DNA of 64,000 nucleotides from Ardenticatenaceae bacterium. Its GTDB lineage: Bacteria > Chloroflexota > Anaerolineae > Promineifilales > Promineifilaceae. A program made the translations under genes and the position numbers. Below are positions 25,764 through 35,448 of this stretch, piece by piece (the stretch's first letter is position 1; each line of letters begins with the position of its first letter). The stretch spans positions 80,522 through 144,521 of the forward strand of contig JACKBR010000005.1 of the NCBI GenBank assembly GCA_020634495.1, read 5' to 3'. The notes beneath the pieces are model-generated. The model had not been told where the DNA came from and made no database searches. It worked only from the letters and a program-made list of their open reading frames with translations.

Positions 25764-28703
25764 TTAACTTTCGTATGCCTCGATGGGCAGGCAGGCGCAA
25801 ACCAGGTTGCGGTCGCCGTAAACGTTGTCGATGCGAGCCACGGCGGGCCAGAACTTGCTGCTGCGCACCCATTCGGTGGGGAATGCGGCCGTTTCGCGGG
25901 AATACGGCCGTTCCCAAACCTCGCTGGCAATCACAGACGCCGTGTGCGGGGCATGGGCCAACACGCTGTCGTCATGGGCCACCTTGCCTGCCTCAATTTC
26001 CGCAATCTCCTGGCGAATTTGAATCATGGCGTCGCAGAAGCGGTCCAGTTCAACCAGAGACTCGCTTTCCGTCGGCTCAATCATCAGCGTGCCGGGCACG
26101 GGGAAGGACATGGTGGGCGCGTGGAAACCGTAATCCATCAGCCGCTTGGCCACATCATCCACCGTCACAAACTCCTTGAGCGGCCGTAAATCAATGATGC
26201 ACTCATGCGCCACACGGCCGTTTTCACCCTTGTACAGCACCGGAAAATGCGGATCAAGACGAGCGGCAATGTAGTTGGCATTCAAAATCGCCACTTCCGT
26301 TGCCTTTTGCAAACCGGCATCGCCCATCATGGCAATGTAGGCGTAAGGAATGGGCAAGATGCTGGCGCTGCCCCACGGCGCGGATGAAACTGGGCCAATT
26401 GCCTGGGCTCCACCGACGCCATCCACCACCGGATGACCCGGCAGGAACGGTGCCAGATGCGCCACCACGCCAATCGGGCCAACGCCAGGGCCACCGCCGC
26501 CGTGCGGAATGGTGAACGTTTTGTGCAGGTTCAGATGGCAAACGTCTGCCCCAATTTTGCCAGGGCTGGTTAGGCCAACCTGGGCGTTCATGTTTGCCCC
26601 GTCCATGTACACCTGCCCACCGTTGTCGTGAACAATCTGGCACATCTCTTCGATGGCAGCTTCAAACACGCCGTGGGTAGAGGGGTAGGTGATCATCACA
26701 GCGGCCAAATTTTTGCTGTGTTGCTCTGCTTTTTCGCGCAAATCAGCCACATCGATGTTGCCGTTGTCGTCGCACTTCACCACCACCACTTCCATGCCAG
26801 CCATTACGGCGCTGGCCGGGTTGGTGCCGTGCGCCGAACTGGGAATGAGGCACACATTGCGCTGATCATCGCCGCGAGACAGGTGGTAAGCGCGAATGAC
26901 AAGCATCCCGGTGTACTCACCGCTTGCTCCAGAATTGGGCTGCAAGGAAACGGCCGCAAAGCCCGTTACTTCTGCTAACCACCGCTCCAACCGCCGGAAC
27001 AGAATGGCGTACCCTTCGGCCTGATCTTGTGGCACAAAGGGGTGCAGCGTACCAAATTTAGGCCACATCACCGGCAGCATTTCGGCCGTAGCATTTAGCT
27101 TCATCGTGCAGGAGCCTAGCGGAATCATCGAGTGGGTCAAGGAGAGGTCGCGGGCTTCCAGCCGGTTGATGTAACGCATCATCTCCGTTTCGGAGTGGTA
27201 GCTGTTGAAAACGGGATGGGTAAGAAATTCGCTGGTGCGGGCGTGCCCGGCAGGGTAAGCCAGATTGGCAGCATCGGCCATTTCTGGCACGTTGAACTGC
27301 CCTTTGCCTGCGCCAAAAATTTCAAAAAGCTGTTCCACTTCGTGGGTTTCGGTAATTTCGTCGAGGGAGATACCGGTACGGCCGTCCCCAAAATAGCGTA
27401 AATTCATCTCCCGGCTCAAGGCCGCTTTGCGAATCTCTGCCTGCGTTTTGGGGCCGCCAGAAGCGGTAATCGTGTCGAAGACGGGATGCGGGTTGAGTGT
27501 GTAGCCTAGTTGGGAAAGGCCATTGCGGAGAACGGCCGTAAGCAGCTGCACCCGTCGGGCAATCTTGCGCAACCCATCGGGGCCGTGATACACGGCATAC
27601 ATCGAAGCCATGATGGCCAGCAGCACCTGCGCCGTGCAAATATTGCTCGTTGCCTTCTCCCGGCGGATATGCTGTTCGCGGGTTTGCATCGCCAGACGCA
27701 TCGCCGGGTTGCCCTGCGCGTCAATCGATACGCCCACCAGACGGCCCGGCATCTGTCGCTTGTAATCCTCGCGGGTGGCCATGTAGGCAGCGTGCGGCCC
27801 GCCATATCCCATTGGCACGCCAAAGCGCTGGCTGTTGCCCACCACCACGTCTGCCCCAAATTCGCCGGGGGAGCGCAGCAGCACCAAAGCCAGCAAATCG
27901 GCGGCGACCACAACCAACGCCTCGTTTTCATGGGCGGTCTTTACAAAAGGTTCATAGTCGAGCACGCTGCCATCGGTGGCCGGGTATTGCAGCAAAGCGC
28001 CAAAACAGTCGTCAAAATCATAGCTGGCGTGGTCGCCAACCACCACGTTGATGTCCAACGGTTCGGCGCGCATCTGCACGACGGCAATGGTTTGGGGATG
28101 GCACAGTTCGGAGACGAAGAACGTGTTGGCATTTGAACGGCGGGGGCGCTGGCGCAGGGCTAAAGTCATTGCTTCGGCAGCAGCGGTGCCTTCGTCTAGC
28201 ATGGAGGCATTGGCAATTTCCATGCCGGTTAAATCCATGATCATCGTTTGGAAGTTGAGCAGCGCTTCCAGCCGTCCTTGGGCAATTTCTGCCTGGTAGG
28301 GGGTGTACTGCGTGTACCAGCCGGGGTTTTCGAAGATGTTGCGCAGGACGACGGGTGGGGTGAGCGTGTCGTTGTAGCCCATGCCAATAAAGCTGCGATA
28401 GGTTTTGTTTTGGGCAGCAATGGCCCGCAGTTCGGCCAAAATTTCAGACTCGCTGCGGGGCGAGTCCAGTTTTAGCGTGCTCGCCAGGCGAATTTTGGCG
28501 GGCACGGTTTGCTCAATTAGCTCAGCCAGTGATTGTACGCCGAGATTGTGCAGCATATGGGCAATATCTTCGTCGCGGGGGCCAATGTGCCGGTCTACAA
28601 AGTGGTCGGTCGGCTGTAATAAATCGCGGTTGCTCATTTGAACGTCGCCATTTTGCCTGCCGTTTTGGGAGGTGGCGGCAGTCATTAGTGTGGGAATGGT
28701 CAT
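25764..28703 (-). CDS. gcvP: Glycine dehydrogenase (decarboxylating), P-protein
   Basis: 979 residues, the full-length fused form (single-chain P-protein, about 950-960 residues in most bacteria). It uses pyridoxal phosphate to decarboxylate glycine and pass the aminomethyl group to the lipoyl arm of GcvH. The PLP lysine lies in [20 protein letters not shown]. Other landmarks are the N-terminal [57 protein letters not shown] and [18 protein letters not shown]. The first ~22 residues may be an over-long start, with the ATG at 28637 (MSNRDLLQP) as an alternative. The gene follows gcvH by 57 nt and is presumably cotranscribed under the glycine riboswitch. No gcvT is present in the window. Confidence 0.97.
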   Translation of the reverse strand: MTIPTLMTAATSQNGRQNGDVQMSNRDLLQPTDHFVDRHIGPRDEDIAHMLHNLGVQSLAELIEQTVPAKIRLASTLKLDSPRSESEILAELRAIAAQNKTYRSFIGMGYNDTLTPPVVLRNIFENPGWYTQYTPYQAEIAQGRLEALLNFQTMIMDLTGMEIANASMLDEGTAAAEAMTLALRQRPRRSNANTFFVSELCHPQTIAVVQMRAEPLDINVVVGDHASYDFDDCFGALLQYPATDGSVLDYEPFVKTAHENEALVVVAADLLALVLLRSPGEFGADVVVGNSQRFGVPMGYGGPHAAYMATREDYKRQMPGRLVGVSIDAQGNPAMRLAMQTREQHIRREKATSNICTAQVLLAIMASMYAVYHGPDGLRKIARRVQLLTAVLRNGLSQLGYTLNPHPVFDTITASGGPKTQAEIRKAALSREMNLRYFGDGRTGISLDEITETHEVEQLFEIFGAGKGQFNVPEMADAANLAYPAGHARTSEFLTHPVFNSYHSETEMMRYINRLEARDLSLTHSMIPLGSCTMKLNATAEMLPVMWPKFGTLHPFVPQDQAEGYAILFRRLERWLAEVTGFAAVSLQPNSGASGEYTGMLVIRAYHLSRGDDQRNVCLIPSSAHGTNPASAVMAGMEVVVVKCDDNGNIDVADLREKAEQHSKNLAAVMITYPSTHGVFEAAIEEMCQIVHDNGGQVYMDGANMNAQVGLTSPGKIGADVCHLNLHKTFTIPHGGGGPGVGPIGVVAHLAPFLPGHPVVDGVGGAQAIGPVSSAPWGSASILPIPYAYIAMMGDAGLQKATEVAILNANYIAARLDPHFPVLYKGENGRVAHECIIDLRPLKEFVTVDDVAKRLMDYGFHAPTMSFPVPGTLMIEPTESESLVELDRFCDAMIQIRQEIAEIEAGKVAHDDSVLAHAPHTASVIASEVWERPYSRETAAFPTEWVRSSKFWPAVARIDNVYGDRNLVCACLPIEAYES

Positions 28704-28760
28704 AATTTATCTCCAGGTTAGACTAACGGCCGTATTGTGGGATGTGTGGCATACGGCCGT

Positions 28761-29150
28761 TTACTCACGCTCGCTCAAATATTTTTCATACGCCGCAGCG
28801 TCCATCAGGTTGTCTAGTTCGTCGGGGGCGCTCATTTTTACTTTGATAAGCCACGCTTCGCCGTAGGGGTCCTGGTTAATTACTTCTGGGGTGTCGATGA
28901 GGTCTTCGTTTACGGCCGTTACGTCGCCAGAAACAGCCATCAGCAAATCGGCCGCAGCTTTTACAGACTCAACCACGCCAAAGGTCTCGCCGACGCCAAA
29001 AAAGTCGCCTTCGTTTGGCAGTTCCAAATACACAATGTCAGACAAGGCATCTTGGGCATGGTCGGTGATGCCAATAACGGCCGTGTCACCCTCAACGCGA
29101 ACCCATTCATCATCGTTGGTATATTTCAAATCTGCTGGTACTTTGCTCAT
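28761..29150 (-). CDS. gcvH: Glycine cleavage system H-protein
   Basis: 129 residues from ATG 29150 (SKVPADLKYTNDDEWV), preceded by AAGGAG. The lipoyl lysine is in GVVESVKAAADLLM at about residue 64, with the expected GDVTAVNEDL after it. The protein carries the lipoyl arm between the P, T and L proteins in glycine oxidation to CO2, NH3 and a methylene-folate. It is the first gene of the gcvH-gcvP unit. The leader (29151-29500) holds a tandem glycine aptamer and a terminator, so expression should rise with glycine. Confidence 0.96.
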   Translation of the reverse strand: MSKVPADLKYTNDDEWVRVEGDTAVIGITDHAQDALSDIVYLELPNEGDFFGVGETFGVVESVKAAADLLMAVSGDVTAVNEDLIDTPEVINQDPYGEAWLIKVKMSAPDELDNLMDAAAYEKYLSERE

Positions 29151-29251
29151 TTTCAACTCCTTGGTTTGCGCCACAGAGATGACAGAGGAACTTTTCCATT
29201 TCAGTTCAGCCTCGATGATCTCTGCGGCAATTCTTAAATTCAACCGCCAAC

Positions 29252-29292
29252 AAAAAAGGACGCATAGCAATCATGAAAATTGCTAGCGTCCT
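29252..29292 (-). terminator. Riboswitch expression-platform terminator
   Basis: On the minus strand GGACGCTAGCAAT pairs with ATTGCTATGCGTCC (one bulge) and is followed by T6. It begins at the 3' edge of the second glycine aptamer and precedes gcvH by about 100 nt, so it is placed to be controlled by the aptamer. Confidence 0.85.
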
Positions 29293-29500
29293 CTGTCATA
29301 GACCTGAGAGATTCGCAGCAAACGCCTGTTGTTTGCCACTTGCCCCGTCGGTGTGGGCATTCGTTGACGCTGTCGCTGAACGAATGCGCACTTTCCAGAT
29401 TTACCCAGCAGCCCGGTCCTTTTACCTGAGAGTTTCACAGCAACTGTTTTGGTTGCTGCTTGCCCCTTCGGTGACGCTAAAAATGCGTGCGTTCTCTCCC
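29291..29500 (-). promoter_or_regulatory. Tandem glycine riboswitch
   Basis: On the minus strand, aptamer 1 opens with GGGAGAGAACG and holds CACCGAAGGGGCAAGC, then AACTCTCAGGTAAAAGGAC. The linker contains GCTGCTGGGTAAATCTGGAA. Aptamer 2 has an extended P3 arm (CGCATTCGTT...AACGAATGCC), CACCGACGGGGCAAG and AATCTCTCAGGTCTATGACA. These are the conserved cores of both glycine aptamers in gcvT-type riboswitches. A terminator follows at once, so glycine binding probably allows read-through into gcvH-gcvP. An AACGGCCGTT copy lies right at the 5' edge (29501-29510). Confidence 0.95.
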
Positions 29501-29543
29501 GAACGGCCGTTTGCGCTATTCAATTGTTTCTGTTCATAGGTTA

Positions 29544-29606
29544 CCACAGAGCGCCCAACACATTTTTATCTCAAATTTACGCTCTAATTTCTCTTACCCT
29601 CTGTGG
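29544..29606. repeat. CCACAGAG inverted repeat upstream of the riboswitch
   Basis: CCACAGAG at 29544-29551 and CTCTGTGG at 29599-29606 are perfect inverted arms around AT-rich sequence. It belongs to the CACAGAG family and lies between gdhA and the riboswitch. Confidence 0.65.
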
Positions 29607-29685
29607 CTTTTGGATAAATACAAGTTGCTCTGGCAACATTGTAAAGTTTGCCTGCACAATGTGCAAGTAACGAGCCATACTAAAA

Positions 29686-30936
29686 TTAGACCCAACCGCG
29701 CAGACGTACGGCTTCGGCCACCCGGTTAACCGCCACCAGATACGCAGCCACCCGTGTGTCTACATGCTTTAATTCAGACATCTGGTTCACAGCATGAAAA
29801 GCGGTGGTAATTTTCTTGTCCAGCCGCTCGTGTACCATCGCTTCATCCCAGTAATATTGGTAGCCATTCTGCACCATCTCAAAATAAGAAACAATCACAC
29901 CGCCTGCATTGCATAAAAAGTCGGGAATGATGTAAATGCCTTTATCGTTGAGAATGTTATCGGCCTCAGGTGTGGTGGGGCCATTGGCCAGCTCAGCCAC
30001 AATTTTGGCCTTCACATTGTCGGCATTTTGGCTGGTGAGTTGGTTTTCGATGGCTCCTGGAATTAGGATGTCTACCTGTAGTTCTAAAAGCTCTCCATTA
30101 GTGATGTTTTCTGTGCCGGGACAGTTCATCAGCTTGCCCGTTTGCCGCTGATGCTCTAACACCAGGTCGCAATCCAGACCATTTTCGTTGTAAATTCCGC
30201 CAAACTCATCGCTTACAGCCACAACCTTCAAGCCAAATTGCTTTTGGCCCAAGATGTGTGCATAAGAACCAACGTTTCCGTAGCCCTGAACGGCCGCAGT
30301 TGCCCCGACCAGATTCAGTCCTTTTAGCTTGGCTGCTTCACGAATGGTGAAGAGGCCGCCCATCGCCGTGGCAGGGGTGCGCCCGGCCGAACCACCCAAC
30401 TCCAACGGCTTGCCGGTAATGACGCCGGGTTCGCGTTTGCCATTGATGGTTTCATACTCATCCAGCATCCAGGCCATGATGCGGGGATTGGTGTTCACGT
30501 CGGGGGCGGGCACATCTTGGGTAAGCCCCACGTAGCGGGCAATGTTGCGCATGTAGCCCCGGCTCAGGCGCTCCAGTTCATCTGGGGACATCTCACGCGG
30601 GTTACAAATGACGCCGCCCTTGCCACCACCGAGGGGAATGTCGGATACGGCCGTTTTCCAGGTCATCCACGCCGCCAAGGCACGAACTGTATCAATCGTC
30701 TCGTCTGGGTGAAAGCGGATACCGCCCTTGGCCGGGCCGCGGGCATCATTGTACTGCACCCGAAACCCCTGGAAGGTTCGGGTCGTGCCATCATCCATGC
30801 GCACTGGAATGGTAAAATGGAACTCACGCATTGGTTCACGTAAAAATGCGTGCATGTCGTGATCCAACTGCAACACTTCAGCAGCTTCATCTAACTGGGC
30901 TTGTGCAATTGCAAAAGGGTTCAGATTTTCTTTCAT
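29686..30936 (-). CDS. gdhA: Glutamate dehydrogenase (Glu/Leu/Phe/Val family)
   Basis: 416 residues from ATG 30936 (MKENLNPFAIAQ); an upstream in-frame start (30984) lacks support. The protein interconverts glutamate with 2-oxoglutarate and ammonia. The catalytic lysine lies in the segment GPAKGGIRFHP...LAAWMTWKTAVSDIPLGGGKGG, with VPAPDVNTN and the NAD(P)-binding GATAAVQGYGNVGSYAH (GxGxxG) behind it. C-terminal CNAGGVIVSYFE matches the family. The length is normal. It is upstream of the riboswitch on the same strand but is separated by 190 nt and repeats, so it is probably a separate unit. The pairing with glycine cleavage fits amino-acid catabolism. Confidence 0.95.
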   Translation of the reverse strand: MKENLNPFAIAQAQLDEAAEVLQLDHDMHAFLREPMREFHFTIPVRMDDGTTRTFQGFRVQYNDARGPAKGGIRFHPDETIDTVRALAAWMTWKTAVSDIPLGGGKGGVICNPREMSPDELERLSRGYMRNIARYVGLTQDVPAPDVNTNPRIMAWMLDEYETINGKREPGVITGKPLELGGSAGRTPATAMGGLFTIREAAKLKGLNLVGATAAVQGYGNVGSYAHILGQKQFGLKVVAVSDEFGGIYNENGLDCDLVLEHQRQTGKLMNCPGTENITNGELLELQVDILIPGAIENQLTSQNADNVKAKIVAELANGPTTPEADNILNDKGIYIIPDFLCNAGGVIVSYFEMVQNGYQYYWDEAMVHERLDKKITTAFHAVNQMSELKHVDTRVAAYLVAVNRVAEAVRLRGWV

Positions 30937-31283
30937 TGTTAAGCAACTCCATTGGTAAAGTGGGTTTAGGGAACATGCCAGCATGGCACTAATTGTGCTT
31001 TAGGAATATCTTTGGAAAAATGCAGGAACTTACAGAGAAGGAAACTTATCTTCCCTGCCGGAGAAGTTTGCAAGCGGTTGCTTTGTTCCATATTAACAAG
31101 CCATTGGCTGGCAAGCTGAATTGTACAAGATTGGTCTAGGAAGGTAAACAGTCTATCCCCCATCACCGCATGAATCATGACTTTTAGCTCACGGAATTGT
31201 TATTTTCATAAGTCCCAGCCGATTCGGACAAAGCCTCTACCCAATCGGGAATGGCTCTGGTAAACTAACTTGGTGAAGCGTCC
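30937..31283. other. Intergenic region between divergent gdhA and DUF92 gene
   Basis: A 347-nt divergent region. No gene or stable hairpin was recognised. AT-rich patches could hold the two promoters, but none reached consensus in both boxes. Confidence 0.5.
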
Positions 31284-32081
31284 ATGATCAACCAAATCGT
31301 TCTTGCATTCTTTCTCAGCGGCCTGGTGGCCGTCCTGGCCTATTGGCGTGGCTCATTGGCAGTTTCTGGTGCGGCAAGCGCTCTGCTGGTTGGAACCATT
31401 ATTTTTGGCTTTGGTGGCTGGGTCTGGGGTGTGCTTTTGGCGCTTTTTTTTATTAGCTCCAGCCTGTTGTCACATTATAAAGAGAAAGAAAAGCAAGCCG
31501 TTGCTGAGAAGTTTGACAAGGGGCATCGTCGTGATTGGGGGCAAGTGTTAGCCAATGGCGGCGCGGGGACCATTGTGGCTTTGCTCCAGGGGTTTTTCCC
31601 TTCACTGCTCTGGCTGCCACTTTTTGTGGGGGCCATGGCCACCGTTACGGCCGATACGTGGGCAACAGAGTTAGGCACGCTCAGCCAGAAACCGCCCCGG
31701 CTCATCACTACGGGCCGCGCTGTTCCAGTGGGTACGTCGGGCGGAATTTCGCTGTTTGGCACGGCCGTTTCCTTCATTGGCGGTTTGCTAATTGGGTTCA
31801 CCACCGGGCTGTTGAGCCAAACCAATATCCTGGGGCTAACCCTGACGGGCGGGCTTGGTGGATTAGCTGGCTCTCTGTTCGACAGCTTTCTAGGGGCAAC
31901 GGTGCAACAAATCTATTATTGTGACCACTGCCAAAAAGAAACTGAGAAAAAAGTTCATTGTCACCAGCCTACGCGCCCGCTGCGGGGATGGCGCTGGATG
32001 AACAATGATTTGGTCAATTTTTTTTCTTCAATTGCGGGGGGCGCTACGGCCGTATTGGTATACTCCTTATTGGTAGCTTAA
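31284..32081 (+). CDS. DUF92-family membrane protein (phytyl-phosphate kinase-like)
   Basis: 265 residues with six or seven membrane segments. Diagnostic text is AASALLVGTIIFGFGGWVWG, the soluble-loop segment GQVLANGGAGTIVALLQGFF, VTADTWATELGTLS, and the short region PVGTSGGISLFGTAVSF. This is the DUF92/VTE6 family; plant VTE6 phosphorylates phytyl phosphate, and bacterial members are thought to act on polyprenyl phosphates. A small loop with CDHCQKETEKKVHCHQ (about residues 212-227) adds a possible zinc site (CxxC...CxH). Start ATG 31284 follows GGTGAAGC. The gene stands alone, 55 nt before the WD40 gene on the same strand. Confidence 0.85.
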   Translation: MINQIVLAFFLSGLVAVLAYWRGSLAVSGAASALLVGTIIFGFGGWVWGVLLALFFISSSLLSHYKEKEKQAVAEKFDKGHRRDWGQVLANGGAGTIVALLQGFFPSLLWLPLFVGAMATVTADTWATELGTLSQKPPRLITTGRAVPVGTSGGISLFGTAVSFIGGLLIGFTTGLLSQTNILGLTLTGGLGGLAGSLFDSFLGATVQQIYYCDHCQKETEKKVHCHQPTRPLRGWRWMNNDLVNFFSSIAGGATAVLVYSLLVA

Positions 32082-32136
32082 ATTTTTTTCGTTTGCGGGA
32101 CTGCTTTTGGAACCACCATCGCACACAGGAGTTGCA

Positions 32137-33066
32137 ATGAAATTGCAGGCACGTCCAGCCGGGTTTACGCTCCGGCACACACTCAAAGCGAACAATCGAG
32201 CCATCACCCGCCTGGCCTGGGCACCCGATGGACGGCTGTTGGCCTCCGCCTCTTACGACCAATCGGTACGCATTTGGGACACAGAAACAGGTGCGCAGCT
32301 GCATGAACTACACGGCTACAGCGGCTCAGTCTTCACCGTTGTCATCACGCCAGACGGCCGTTTTGCCCTTTCTGCCTCTAAAAATGCCCTAAAAGTATGG
32401 GACATGTCCGGCGAGAACCGCTCGCGCACCTTGCGCGGCCATGCCGATTACATTTACGCCGTGGCCGCCACGCCAGACGGCCGTTACGCTCTCTCCGGCG
32501 CTTACGATGAAACCATCCGCATCTGGAACCTGGCAACCGACACCGAAGAAAAAGTGCTCACCGGGCACAAAGGCCGCATTGGCTGCCTGGCTGTCACCCC
32601 AGACGGCCGTACCGTTGTCTCTGGCGCAGCCGACAGCCGCGTTAAGCTGTGGGATATTGCCAGCGGCCAAACAAAAATGACCCTCAGCGGCCATCACGGC
32701 GAAATTTTAGACCTGGCAATTTCCCCAGATGGCCAACTGCTGGCCTCGGCCTCTCACGACAGCGATGTCAACCTGTGGCAAGTTGAGGCTGGCGAGCCAA
32801 TCACTTGCCTTACCGTCCACACAAAACCGGTTACGGCCGTTTCTTTTTCGGCTGATGGGCGCTTGCTGGCCACCAAGTCAGCCGATGGCTCCGTACGCTT
32901 CTGGCGTACCGATACCTGGGAACCCCTTGTGAACCTGGAAGAAACACATTCCAAATTTGCTTTTGCCGGGCTATCTTTTCACCCAGCCCAGCCCACCATT
33001 GCAACATTGGGTGACAAAGACAAAATTATCCGCATATGGGATTTAGACCTGTCTCAACTGTTATAA
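32137..33066 (+). CDS. Seven-bladed WD40-repeat protein
   Basis: 309 residues from ATG 32137, chosen because ACAGGAGTT precedes it. Seven WD40 blades of 41-42 residues cover the whole chain; typical text is TPDGRYALSGAYDETIRIWN and SPDGQLLASASHDSDVNLWQ. There is no signal peptide or membrane helix, so it is a cytoplasmic scaffold. Three blades have ACGGCCGT at exactly the same place (PDGR; 32354, 32477, 32603), so the palindrome is spaced by one blade (123 and 126 nt). The binding partner is unknown. It is between DUF92 and the S9 peptidase, all on the plus strand. Confidence 0.92.
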   Translation: MKLQARPAGFTLRHTLKANNRAITRLAWAPDGRLLASASYDQSVRIWDTETGAQLHELHGYSGSVFTVVITPDGRFALSASKNALKVWDMSGENRSRTLRGHADYIYAVAATPDGRYALSGAYDETIRIWNLATDTEEKVLTGHKGRIGCLAVTPDGRTVVSGAADSRVKLWDIASGQTKMTLSGHHGEILDLAISPDGQLLASASHDSDVNLWQVEAGEPITCLTVHTKPVTAVSFSADGRLLATKSADGSVRFWRTDTWEPLVNLEETHSKFAFAGLSFHPAQPTIATLGDKDKIIRIWDLDLSQLL

Positions 33067-33304
33067 CCATGCCTTGTCCAGACCCATTCGCACGTAAGAA
33101 TGCTCATGCCACATTTCCTATTTGCTTATCTTTACATTCCTTAGAAACTTCAAACCGAATGTCCTAAAATCGCCTTTTTAAGTGGCAGAGCTGTCATAGC
33201 CACGTTATCATTCTCTTTACGAAAATGGCGCGATTTTTGGGCCGTTTCCCACATTTACAGACCACTTGATTCCAAAGTTTAGGCACGTTGTTCCAGGAGG
33301 TTCC

Positions 33305-35320
33305 ATGTCTCAGCCTGACAAGCGGCTCATTACCGCTGAAGATTTATATAACTTAGAACTTGTATCCGATCCGCAAATTTCCCCCGATGGCACACATATC
33401 ATCTTTGGTGTTACCCGGATAGAACGCAAAACAGAAAAGAAGTTCACAAACCTGTGGTTGGTTCCCAGCGATGGCAGCAGCCCGCCCCGCCAATTCACCT
33501 ATGGTGATCACACAGATACCCACCCACGCTGGTCGCCAAACGGCCGTTCCATCGCCTTCCTTTCTAACCGCAAAGATGAAAAACAGTCCCAAATCTACAT
33601 CATCCCCTTCGACGGTGGCGAAGCCCGCCCGGTAACCAAGCTGGAAGGCAGCTTTGCCGGATTTAGCTGGTCGCCAGACGGCACGCAATTTGCCACCCAG
33701 TTCCGCAACAAAGATGCCGCAGCCATTGAGCGTGAAAAGGATGAGCAAAAGAAGAAGCTGGGCATCATCAGCCGCCACATCACCAGCCTCGATTACAAAT
33801 TCGACGGCGCTGGCTACCTGCCCCAGGAAAAATGGCACATCTGGACCATCGACGCCAACAGCGGCGAAGCCACCCAGCTGACCGAGGGGGATAAATTTGA
33901 TGAAGTTCAGCCCCAATGGACGCCAGACGGCCGTTTCCTCATCTTCATCTCCAACCGCGACCCCCAGCCAGACATCAACTGGGACCAAACCGAGCTGTAC
34001 CGGGTTCCGGCAGCTGGCGGCGAGATGGCGCTGATTCCTTCGCACGAAGGCCGCAAATTTAACCACACCCTCTCGCCTGACGGCAGCTGGATCGCCTACA
34101 TGGGCCGCAAACAAAAAGGGCATTGGTACCAAAACGACTGCATCTACCTGGTTCCCACCAGCGGCGGCAAAGCCCGCAACCTCACGGCCGAATTTGACCT
34201 GCACCTGGCCACCGCCACCCTCACAGACGTGGGCAGCGGCACGCCCCAACCCCCGCCCACCTGGTCGGCAGACGGCCGTACCCTCTACATTTTGGCCACC
34301 GAAAAGGGCAACCAGCCCCTGCTCGCCTTCAGCACAGACCCCAACACACCAGGCTATGAGCGCATCGTGGGCGATGCCGGACTGGTGGGCAGCTTCTCCC
34401 TGGACAAAGCCCGGCAAACTGTGGCTTACCTTTGGGGCGATATTCACGGCCCAGCCCAGGTGCGCGTGCGCAGTTTGGCCTCGAATGAAACCAAAACGCT
34501 TACCCGGTTCAACAACACGTGGCTGGCAGAAATTGAAAACGGCCGCATCGAGGAAGTGTGGTTCAAGGGCAAAGACGGCACCGACCTGCACGGTTGGATC
34601 ATGACCCCGCCTGGTTTTGATCCCAGCCAAAAATACCCTTCCATTTTAGAGATTCACGGTGGGCCACAAACGCAATACGGCCGTGCCTACTTCCACGAGC
34701 TAAATTTACTGGCCGCCCAGGGCTACGTCGTCTACTGGAGCAACCCGCGCGGCAGCCAGGGCTACGGCGAAGCGTTTGCCGGAGCCATTTACAACTGCTG
34801 GGGCACCGTCGATTTTGACGACGTGATGGCCTGGGCCGACTACGTAGAAAAACTGCCCTACATCGACACAACCCGCATGGGCGTCACGGGCGGCAGCTAC
34901 GGCGGCTACATGACCAGCCTCATCATTGGCAAGACAGATCGCTTCAAAGCGGCCGTTGCCCAGCGCGTCGTTAGCAACTTCATCAGCTTCCACGGCACCA
35001 GCGACATGAACATCGGCTCAGAATTTCTCTTTGGCGCTGAAAAAGCCCCCTGGGACGATCTGGAAAACTATTGGCGGCAGTCACCCATTGCCTACATTGG
35101 CAACGCCAAAACACCCACCCTACTCATCCACAGTGAAAGCGACCTGCGCTGCGACAAAGAGCAGGGAGAACAAATCTTCGTTGCCCTCAAAAAGCTCGGC
35201 GTCGATACCGAACTGGTGCTCTTCCCCGAAGAGTCGCACGGCCTTTCCCGCATCGGACGCACCGACCGCCGCATTGAACGCCTCAGCCACATGCTGCGCT
35301 GGTTTGCGACGTACCTTTAA
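33305..35320 (+). CDS. S9-family serine peptidase (prolyl oligopeptidase / acylaminoacyl-peptidase type)
   Basis: 671 residues from ATG 33305, which has AGGAGGTTCC directly upstream. The N-terminal ~400 residues are a TolB-like beta-propeller with repeats such as SPDGTQFATQF and TPDGRFLIFIS. The C-terminal ~250 residues are an alpha/beta hydrolase with the nucleophile serine in VTGGSYGGYMTSL, the acid in SESDLRC and the histidine in EESHGLSR. It is expected to cleave short or N-blocked peptides in the cytoplasm; no signal peptide is visible. Four copies of ACGGCCGT lie in it, three of them at PDGR or ADGR turns of the propeller. Confidence 0.93.
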   Translation: MSQPDKRLITAEDLYNLELVSDPQISPDGTHIIFGVTRIERKTEKKFTNLWLVPSDGSSPPRQFTYGDHTDTHPRWSPNGRSIAFLSNRKDEKQSQIYIIPFDGGEARPVTKLEGSFAGFSWSPDGTQFATQFRNKDAAAIEREKDEQKKKLGIISRHITSLDYKFDGAGYLPQEKWHIWTIDANSGEATQLTEGDKFDEVQPQWTPDGRFLIFISNRDPQPDINWDQTELYRVPAAGGEMALIPSHEGRKFNHTLSPDGSWIAYMGRKQKGHWYQNDCIYLVPTSGGKARNLTAEFDLHLATATLTDVGSGTPQPPPTWSADGRTLYILATEKGNQPLLAFSTDPNTPGYERIVGDAGLVGSFSLDKARQTVAYLWGDIHGPAQVRVRSLASNETKTLTRFNNTWLAEIENGRIEEVWFKGKDGTDLHGWIMTPPGFDPSQKYPSILEIHGGPQTQYGRAYFHELNLLAAQGYVVYWSNPRGSQGYGEAFAGAIYNCWGTVDFDDVMAWADYVEKLPYIDTTRMGVTGGSYGGYMTSLIIGKTDRFKAAVAQRVVSNFISFHGTSDMNIGSEFLFGAEKAPWDDLENYWRQSPIAYIGNAKTPTLLIHSESDLRCDKEQGEQIFVALKKLGVDTELVLFPEESHGLSRIGRTDRRIERLSHMLRWFATYL

Positions 35321-35374
35321 GAATCAGCTATAATAGCCCCAGAAGAAATAAGTTAAATTCGTTTGAGAAACAAT

Positions 35375-35440
35375 GAGATTAGAGATTGGAGACTGGAGAT
35401 TAAAATTATCTTCAATCTCTAATCTCCAGTCTTCAATCTC
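35375..35440. repeat. GGAGATTGGAGAC palindromic element upstream of prfA
   Basis: GAGATTAGAGATTGGAGAC and GGAGATT on the left pair with AATCTCTAATCTCC...CTTCAATCTC on the right, around AAAATTATC. It ends 8 nt before the prfA ATG, so it is in the leader. Same family as 6472-6513. Confidence 0.75.
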
Positions 35441-35448
35441 CCAAAAAT

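Noticed and set aside
33353..34630. 425-codon minus-strand frame inside the S9 peptidase gene
   Set aside because: Long only because of GC-rich codon bias in the real plus-strand gene, whose propeller and catalytic motifs are clear.
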